This document shows positions 21,877 to 26,921 of a DNA stretch of 26,921 nt, piece after piece; position 1 is the first letter of the stretch, and every line of letters starts with the position of its first letter. The stretch covers positions 1-26,921 of the forward strand of contig PWFE01000022.1 of assembly GCA_003554115.1 (NCBI GenBank), read 5' to 3'. The position numbers were made by a program, and so were the translations under genes. Below the pieces are notes generated by a model that searched no databases, had not been told where the DNA came from, and worked only from the letters and a program-made list of their open reading frames with translations. This DNA is from Haloferacaceae archaeon. Its GTDB lineage: Archaea; Halobacteriota; Halobacteria; Halobacteriales; Haloferacaceae.

Positions 21877-22020
21877 ATGAACGACGCAGACGACTACTAC
21901 AAATCCCTCATTGCAGAGTCCGCAAGCCGACGGCCGCGACGGCTGCGAGCCGACCCCGTCGACCACGCGGTCGCCGTTATCGACAAGCCAGTTTCGACAG
22001 CAGCACTCAAAGAAGCCTAA
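21877..22020 (+). CDS. Small 47-aa protein, unknown
   Basis: The frame reads MNDADDYYKSLIAESASRRP, then a basic stretch, and ends in ALKEA before TAA. The acidic start, the Ala/Asp/Val-rich body and GC-rich third codon positions match haloarchaeal coding style. A TATA-like gtttatg (21821-21827) predicts a transcript starting about 27 nt before the ATG. It ends 7 bp before the stop of the convergent membrane gene. No family, membrane segment or metal site is recognised. It may be a real small protein; chance is not excluded. Confidence 0.5.
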   Translation: MNDADDYYKSLIAESASRRPRRLRADPVDHAVAVIDKPVSTAALKEA

Positions 22021-22027
22021 TCGGCGG

Positions 22028-22882
22028 CTACGACGAGAGCAGCCGCCGAAACTGCTCGACAACCGATAGCTCCGCCAACTCGCCCGGTTTTTCGGGGAGC
22101 CGTTGGTCGACCATCTCACAGACGGCATCAAGCTCATCGATGCTCTGTCGATCGTAGGCAATCATCTTGAACGGCCAGCGAGTGCCGTACAGCACGAGTG
22201 CGGTCTCAGTGAGTTCGTACCCTCTGAACTCATCCCACGGCAGGTGACCGAAGGCAGTGAGTAATCCGGCATCAGTGAACTCATACTGGCGGCGTCGACG
22301 GCTCAACACGGCGAGCACAGCTTGGAGGACACCCACAAGCAGCCAGAATCCCGCCAACAGGAGCGCCCCAGCCTCCCAGACAAGCACGGCCACACCGAAC
22401 GCTGCGACGATGCCGATAAACCGCATCGCGCGAAACCACTGTGCTTCCGGCCGTTTTTTGGCTTTCCAGCGGAGTTGCTGGTCGCTCGTGGCCCGACTCC
22501 GATCGACGATGGTCTGGTCGGCCAGAAACCCGATGAGAAATGCAGCCAGAAACCCGAGCGTCCCACCGAGTGCGAACGGAACCGCCGGCAGAACACCCCA
22601 GAGAATACTGATCGGTAACGCCGCAAGCAGCGTCCCCGCGGCAAGCAGCATCGGGAGACCCAACTCGGTGCCGGCCCGGAACCGCTCGGCGAGCCCCTCG
22701 GTTGGCAGGCCGACTGCTGCAGCGGTCGTACCGAGCAGAAAGAAGCCAGCGACAATAACTGCCTCCTCGCCCCCCACAGCGCCAGTAAACAGTCCGTTGG
22801 CCAGATAGCCCGCGGGCGGACCAGCCGTCCCGACAGCCCACAACCCGAACAGCACCGACAGTCGGCGACGAAGCGAGACCAT
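22028..22882 (-). CDS. Multi-pass membrane protein with C-terminal PH-like domain
   Basis: This 284-residue protein has about four membrane helices in residues 10-125, a basic cytoplasmic linker (RSRATSDQQLRWKAKKRP), two further helices (about 148-195), and a soluble C-terminal region (about 200-284). That region (YEFTDAGLLTAFGHLPWDEF to LVLYGTRWPFKMIAYDRQ) has the strand pattern of bacterial PH-like domains of the DUF5673 kind, as I read it. Its role is unknown; such proteins are thought to act at membranes. A TATA-like motif at 22903-22910 is 25 nt before the ATG, so it is transcribed on its own, downstream of thiM. Confidence 0.7.
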   Translation of the reverse strand: MVSLRRRLSVLFGLWAVGTAGPPAGYLANGLFTGAVGGEEAVIVAGFFLLGTTAAAVGLPTEGLAERFRAGTELGLPMLLAAGTLLAALPISILWGVLPAVPFALGGTLGFLAAFLIGFLADQTIVDRSRATSDQQLRWKAKKRPEAQWFRAMRFIGIVAAFGVAVLVWEAGALLLAGFWLLVGVLQAVLAVLSRRRRQYEFTDAGLLTAFGHLPWDEFRGYELTETALVLYGTRWPFKMIAYDRQSIDELDAVCEMVDQRLPEKPGELAELSVVEQFRRLLSS

Positions 22883-22902
22883 ACTCCCAAACGTATACGA
22901 AT

Positions 22903-22910
22903 GATAATAT
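22903..22910 (-). promoter_or_regulatory. TATA box of the membrane PH-like gene
   Basis: On the minus strand the motif is atattatc, about 25 nt before ATG 22882, predicting a leaderless transcript separate from thiE-thiM. Confidence 0.55.
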
Positions 22911-22937
22911 GTCTACCGCCGGAAAGACGGCTGCGTC

Positions 22938-23777
22938 CTAGACGGCGCGTACAAGACGCGCTGTGAGGTCTTCGGTCAATGCTGCGGCCGCCTCCGGCGT
23001 GAAGTTCCAGACCGAATCGTGGAAATTAGTCCGGTAGCTCGCCGGGCCGTTGTAGTCGATCTCGGCTGCACGCTCGCCGACCAGTCCGTACGCGAGCGTG
23101 GCGTGAACTGCCGCAGTCAACGGCTCGTCGACGCTGGTACAGAACGTGGCGACCGTGCTGCCGAGCATACAGCCAGTGCCGACGACTTCGCCCATCATCT
23201 TGTGGCCTGATTCAATGTGGTAGGCGACATCGGCCGAGGCGACGACGTCCTGTTCACCGGAAGCGACAACGGCCGCACCGGTTGCGTCGGCGAGGGCTTG
23301 GGCTGTCTGGGCGATTTCATCGTACTCACCGACTGATTCGACGCCCTTGACGTCGGCTTCGACACCTGCCAGTGCGCTGATCTCGCCGTAGTTGCCTTTG
23401 ATCGCCGTACAGTCGACCGTCTCAAGTAAGCTCTCGGCGACGGCAGTTCGCGTCGACGTCGCACCAACCCCGACCGGATCAAGTACAACCGGCACACCCA
23501 ACTCGTTGGCGGCCTCGCCTGCGTTGTGTAGGGCCTCGATATTGGAGTCGCTCATCCGGCCGGTGTTCAAAAGAATTGCGCCGGCTAACTCGGCCATCTC
23601 GGGTGCTTCATCCGGTGCGTCGGCCATCACCGGCAGCGCGCCCCAATGGAGCGTGATGTTGGCAAGATCGTGTTTCGTGACTTCGTTTGTGAGTTGCTGG
23701 ACCAACGGCTTGGTTTCGCGGATCGCCGCGAGCGACTCGGACAGCGCGGTCGCCGAACAGTCGGGAGCGTTAGTCAT
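22938..23777 (-). CDS. thiM: Hydroxyethylthiazole kinase
   Basis: This 279-residue ribokinase-like enzyme phosphorylates 4-methyl-5-(2-hydroxyethyl)thiazole, salvaging the thiazole half of thiamine. Signatures include VQQLTNEVTKHDLANITLHW near the start, GVPVVLDPVGVGATSTRT, AIKGNYGEISALAG and the catalytic-Cys loop GEVVGTGCMLGSTVATF. Its ATG lies inside the last codons of thiE (ATGACTAA, 8-bp overlap), so it is translated after thiE from the same mRNA. Together they make thiamine phosphate from salvaged thiazole and HMP-PP. Confidence 0.93.
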   Translation of the reverse strand: MTNAPDCSATALSESLAAIRETKPLVQQLTNEVTKHDLANITLHWGALPVMADAPDEAPEMAELAGAILLNTGRMSDSNIEALHNAGEAANELGVPVVLDPVGVGATSTRTAVAESLLETVDCTAIKGNYGEISALAGVEADVKGVESVGEYDEIAQTAQALADATGAAVVASGEQDVVASADVAYHIESGHKMMGEVVGTGCMLGSTVATFCTSVDEPLTAAVHATLAYGLVGERAAEIDYNGPASYRTNFHDSVWNFTPEAAAALTEDLTARLVRAV

Positions 23778-24435
23778 CGGCTACCCCGGTAGAAGGGGCT
23801 TCCTTCTCTGCCGACGCACCGAGCGCAGCTGTCGCTGCCGCTGGGTCGTCTGCGGCAGTGATTGCACTGATAACAGCGACTGACGACGCACCAGCGTCGA
23901 TTACCGCCGGCGTGTTTTCGGGCGTGATGCCACCGATTGCAACGACGGGGATTCGAACGGTCTGGACAATGTCGGCCAAGGTGTCGAGGCCAAGCCCGTC
24001 GTCAGCTGTCGGTGCCTCGGGTTTCGAGTCTGTCCCGTAGATCGCACCGACGCCGAGATAGTCCGCACCCGTGATCGCTGCCAGTCGGGCCTCGGAGACT
24101 GTTGAGACCGACGCGCCGATGATGGCATCGTCTCCCAACTGCTCGCGGGCAACTGAGATCGGTAGATCCGACTGCCCGAGATGGACGCCATCAGCATCGA
24201 TTGCACGCGCGAGATCGATCCGGTCGTTGACGAGCAGATCGACGTCCGCCTCGGCAGTCAGTTCCCGCAGCTGCTGGCCCAACTTGTAGCGGCGCTGGGC
24301 GTCCATGTCTTTTTCACGAAGCTGGACCGCATCAACGCCACCCTCAATGGCTTGCTCGACGATCTCGACAGTCGACCGTCCCGCCGAGAGCGTCTGTTGA
24401 GTCACGAGATACGTTTGCCACTGCTCGGGATTCAT
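23770..24435 (-). CDS. thiE: Thiamine-phosphate synthase
   Basis: This 221-residue TIM-barrel enzyme couples thiazole phosphate with HMP-pyrophosphate to give thiamine phosphate. Conserved elements are VQLREKDM (pyrophosphate site), LLVNDRIDLA, DGVHLGQSDLP, ADYLGVGAIYGTDSK and VVAIGGI. The C-terminal tail (ASAEKEAPSTGVADD) is acidic and probably disordered. I chose ATG 24435; the frame is open 26 codons upstream with no family sequence. It is the first gene of thiE-thiM and divergent from the MATE gene. I looked for a TPP riboswitch in the roughly 105 bp upstream and saw none. Confidence 0.93.
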   Translation of the reverse strand: MNPEQWQTYLVTQQTLSAGRSTVEIVEQAIEGGVDAVQLREKDMDAQRRYKLGQQLRELTAEADVDLLVNDRIDLARAIDADGVHLGQSDLPISVAREQLGDDAIIGASVSTVSEARLAAITGADYLGVGAIYGTDSKPEAPTADDGLGLDTLADIVQTVRIPVVAIGGITPENTPAVIDAGASSVAVISAITAADDPAAATAALGASAEKEAPSTGVADD

Positions 24436-24540
24436 GGCTGATACTCGGCGGTGGTAGCACAAGCGGCTTACGATCTTTGGGCCGCACCGGATCAACCGAA
24501 TCCAAAGACGCAAGCACCGAGCGTCGAAACACCGAACCGA

Positions 24541-25980
24541 ATGGTCGACCTGCTGGCCCGACTGCTCGCTTGGACCACTCGGGTGCTTGCGTGGATCGCC
24601 GGCCTACTCGCGCGAGCCGGCGTTATCGAACGCGAGCGACTCCGATCGACGGTCGATCTCGCATGGCCTCGTGTCATTACGGGATTTGCGATCATGTCGA
24701 AACAGACCGCCGATCTCGCGATGGTCGGGATCGTACTTGGCGCGCCGGCGGTTGCAGGCCTCGCGTTTGCTGGTGCCTACTGGACGGTCGGTAAGTTCGT
24801 TGCAATTGGTCTTGCGGGCGGGACTGTCAGTCTTGTCTCCCAAAACTACGGCGGCGATGAGACCGAACGAGCCGCGCTTGTCGTCAAACAGAGCGTCTGG
24901 CTCGCGCTACTGTTATCTGTTCCAATCGTTTCGGTTTATATCCTGTTCGCCGACTCGCTGATCGATTTGTTAAGTACGAACGAGGCCGCTATCGCCCATG
25001 GCACGGTGTATCTCGCGGTTGTCGCACCAGCCCTGCTTTTCGAGTTCCTGAATATGATCGCCAGCCGGACGTTCGCGGGCGTTAGTGACACGTTTACACC
25101 GATGGTAATCCGCGCTGGCGGCGCGGTACTGAACATCATTTTGAGTGCGGTGTTGATTTTCGGCTTCGGTCTGGGTGTCATGGGTGCTGCACTCGGCACT
25201 GCGATTTCAGTCGCTTGCGTCACACTCGTCTTCTCGTGGGGAATGTTCGGTCGGTCCTACTTTGGCCACGGCGCGAGCCCGGTCGCGCTCTCGGTCTCCG
25301 GCCCGCAGTTCGACACTGAACTCATCCGACAGCTTGTGAGCGTGTCGACGCCACTTATCGCTCGGCGGCTGGCCGAAGGGATCGTTAGTTTCCCCCTACT
25401 GGCGATTACCGACAGCTTTGGGTCGGCCGCTGTCGCCGCGCTCGAAGTCGGTCGACGAGTTCGAAACCTTGCCAACAGCGTCACTTGGGGGTTTTCGATT
25501 GCCGCCAGCACGCTCGTTGGCCAGCATCTTGGGAGCGGCGACGAGCGTACAGCCGAGTCCTACGGCCGCGAAATCATCCAGCTGTCGCTTGTCATCTATC
25601 TTGGCGTTGCCGCAGGTGTCGCTGTCTTCGCTGAGCCGATTGCTGGCGTGTTCGTCGACGAACCCGAAGCCATCGCGTTGACGACCAGCTTCGTCATTGT
25701 CGCAGCGATCAGCGTGATCCCGCTCGGATTGGATGGCTCAGCGACGGGCGTGCTCCGAGGAGCCGGTGATACCCGAATTCCGTTTTATGCCTCGCTTGTC
25801 GGACTGTACGTCTGTGCGCTCCCGATGGCGTATCTGGGTGTTGTGACTCCACTTGGTATCACCGCCCTCTACATCGCGCTGGTCGTCGAGACGACCGTCC
25901 CGGCCGCGATCACACTCTGGCGATTCCAGACTGGCCGCTGGAAAGCCGCCAGCCGAGCCTATCGGCCGGCGTCGACCTAA
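24541..25980 (+). CDS. MATE-family efflux transporter
   Basis: This 479-residue protein has about twelve membrane helices in two homologous bundles. The N-terminal bundle includes VDLAWPRVITGFAIMSKQTA and LAMVGIVLGAPAVAGLAFAG; the second repeat begins near LVSVSTPLIARRLAEGI, with FGSAAVAALEVGRRVRNLA. MATE carriers export organic cations or drugs in exchange for Na+ or H+. Acidic residues in the helices are candidates for cation coupling. A GTG at 24451 is 90 nt upstream, but it leaves only 15 bp to thiE; ATG 24541 gives a normal N-terminus and room for both promoters. It could export a thiamine-related or toxic compound; the neighbour is the only hint. Confidence 0.87.
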   Translation: MVDLLARLLAWTTRVLAWIAGLLARAGVIERERLRSTVDLAWPRVITGFAIMSKQTADLAMVGIVLGAPAVAGLAFAGAYWTVGKFVAIGLAGGTVSLVSQNYGGDETERAALVVKQSVWLALLLSVPIVSVYILFADSLIDLLSTNEAAIAHGTVYLAVVAPALLFEFLNMIASRTFAGVSDTFTPMVIRAGGAVLNIILSAVLIFGFGLGVMGAALGTAISVACVTLVFSWGMFGRSYFGHGASPVALSVSGPQFDTELIRQLVSVSTPLIARRLAEGIVSFPLLAITDSFGSAAVAALEVGRRVRNLANSVTWGFSIAASTLVGQHLGSGDERTAESYGREIIQLSLVIYLGVAAGVAVFAEPIAGVFVDEPEAIALTTSFVIVAAISVIPLGLDGSATGVLRGAGDTRIPFYASLVGLYVCALPMAYLGVVTPLGITALYIALVVETTVPAAITLWRFQTGRWKAASRAYRPAST

Positions 25981-26229
25981 CCGTCTGTCACGGTCGACGC
26001 ATACGCCGCCCGCTGGTAGGCGTCAACTACCTACGAGTAAGTAACGACTACTCCTTTTTGCCAGACGGATACATTTTAGTCTACATAAAAGCAGTTATCA
26101 GATGCGTTTCGGCTGGTCATCTTTGCACATTCGACCGTTTTCGTCGCCGAACTCTCGGCGATCTCGACCTATCTTTCAGTCGGGAATCAGAGCTAAGTAA
26201 CTCAGTAGGGATATGCTAGACGGAAAATT

Positions 26230-26921
26230 ATGGCAGACTCAACTAGCGGTCCGCACAACATTACAACGGACCACGAGACAATCAGAGAATGGGTTGAAAC
26301 ACGGGGCGGGACACCGGCTCATCGCACTGAAGAGGCCGACGACGCCAGCAGCCTCTATATCGTCCGCGAAGGCGAACAGATGGAGGGACTCGACTCCCTT
26401 TCGTGGGCAGAGTTCTTCGAGACGTTCGAGGCCGAGGGGTTGGCGTTCGTCTATCAAGAACAGGAGGTCGGCGAAACCGACGAATGGGTGTACGATCTGG
26501 TCGAGCGATCCGAAGTCGCCGAACAGACATCGCTGGAGACCACCGACGTTGAATCACGACTGCTTGAAGGCGACGTTATCCAAAGCGAGATTACTGAAAC
26601 AACAGTTATCGAAAAGACAGTCATTGAAACGGATCAGATCGAAAGCCAGATCGTCGACAGCGAACTCATCGAGTCGAATCTGCTCGACCGCGAAGTTCAG
26701 CAACGCGAACTCGTCGGAGTCAGTTTCGAAGGCAGCGACGTGATGACCTCGATCAGTGCTGACACTGAGAGGTCGACTGAACACTTCGAGAGCCGTGACG
26801 AGTCGCAGTCAACTGACGACGAAGGAATTCTGAGCGACGATGACGACGAAGGAATTCTGAGCGACGATGACGACGAAGGAATTCTGAGCGACGATGACGA
26901 CGAAGGAATTCTGAGCGACGA
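26230..26921 (+). CDS. Acidic repeat protein, 3' end cut by window edge
   Basis: The ATG at 26230 opens a frame that runs to the window edge (230 codons) without a stop. Residues 1-95 form an acidic domain with HETIREWVETRGGTPAHRTE and LSWAEFFETFEAEGLAFVYQ. Similar sequences occur in uncharacterised haloarchaeal proteins, as I recall. Residues 106-165 show a strict five-residue period, [VIL][IVL]-[EDQ]-[ST]-x, about 12 times (for example VIQSE, VIEKT, VIETD, LIESN, LLDRE). From residue 196 the nine-residue unit DDEGILSDD repeats at least four times. No signal peptide or membrane segment is seen. The function is unknown. The longer opposite-frame ORFs here are shadows. Confidence 0.8.
   Translation, partial: MADSTSGPHNITTDHETIREWVETRGGTPAHRTEEADDASSLYIVREGEQMEGLDSLSWAEFFETFEAEGLAFVYQEQEVGETDEWVYDLVERSEVAEQTSLETTDVESRLLEGDVIQSEITETTVIEKTVIETDQIESQIVDSELIESNLLDREVQQRELVGVSFEGSDVMTSISADTERSTEHFESRDESQSTDDEGILSDDDDEGILSDDDDEGILSDDDDEGILSD
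26815..26921 (+). repeat. 27-bp perfect tandem repeat, at least four copies
   Basis: The unit begins gacgacgaaggaattctgag and ends cgacgat. Copies start at 26815, 26842, 26869 and 26896; the last reaches the window edge after 26 of its 27 bases. Copies are identical at the DNA level, and each holds a GAATTC. The unit is nine codons, so copy-number changes keep the frame. The array probably continues beyond the window. Confidence 0.95.

Noticed and set aside
24436..24540. TPP riboswitch upstream of thiE
   Set aside because: I found none of the conserved thi-box sequence elements in this 105-bp region; it is also the promoter space of the divergent MATE gene.
26213..26743. 176-codon frame at the right edge
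   Set aside because: It is Arg/Ser-rich and is a shifted frame of the acidic repeat-protein gene starting at 26230.
26815..26921. CRISPR array
   Set aside because: The 27-bp units are directly adjacent with no unique spacers and are in frame with the gene, so they are a coding tandem repeat.

Overview
The window is chromosomal DNA from a haloarchaeon. Its predicted proteins are strongly acidic. Many genes start about 26 nt downstream of a TATA-like box with no leader, which is typical of halophilic archaea. There is a twin-arginine lipoprotein, a bacterioruberin-type C50 carotenoid cluster and an archaeal sdhCDBA operon. I cannot fix the genus from sequence alone. The gene order crtD-lyeJ-cruF-small zinc finger-crtB resembles Haloferacales-type genomes, as I recall them.

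Layout, left to right. (1) 1-3631: succinate dehydrogenase operon sdhC (5' cut off)-sdhD-sdhB-sdhA. sdhA carries an in-frame linker made of two palindromes. (2) 3632-4440: a small HTH gene, an AT-rich stretch with three in-phase TTTATAA units, a 23-bp copy of the 3' end of tRNA-Pro, and the intact tRNA-Pro(UGG) on the minus strand. (3) 4486-8440: a two-component signalling locus. A PAS/GAF histidine kinase runs left; a lone receiver and a receiver-kinase fusion run right. The rightward pair is preceded by a possible 28-codon leader ORF that overlaps the receiver start as GTGA. (4) 8498-12403: a Tat lipoprotein with a sequon-rich linker, a GNAT acetyltransferase, two tiny membrane proteins, and a cdd-udp pyrimidine nucleoside salvage pair. 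(5) 12525-16159: a type II NADH dehydrogenase-like flavoprotein, a pectate-lyase-like beta-helix protein without a visible signal peptide, a gene-poor 0.6-kb stretch, and a conserved HTH regulator. (6) 16352-20982: carotenoid genes crtB, a 40-aa zinc finger, cruF, lyeJ and crtD, all leftward; crtD-lyeJ-cruF overlap by single bases. (7) 21075-25980: an SDR oxidoreductase, a 47-aa ORF, a membrane protein with a C-terminal PH-like region, thiM and thiE (thiazole salvage and thiamine phosphate synthesis), and a MATE exporter. (8) 26230-end: a gene cut by the right edge. It encodes a conserved-looking acidic N-terminal domain, about 12 five-residue repeats, then at least four identical 27-bp repeats.

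Most of this is core haloarchaeal metabolism: respiration, membrane pigment, cofactor and nucleoside salvage. The parts that look least ordinary are the repeat protein at the right edge, the palindromic insert in sdhA, the tRNA-Pro 3' duplication, the leader ORF of the signalling locus, and the signal-less lyase-like protein. I see no CRISPR array, rRNA, transposase or integrase.
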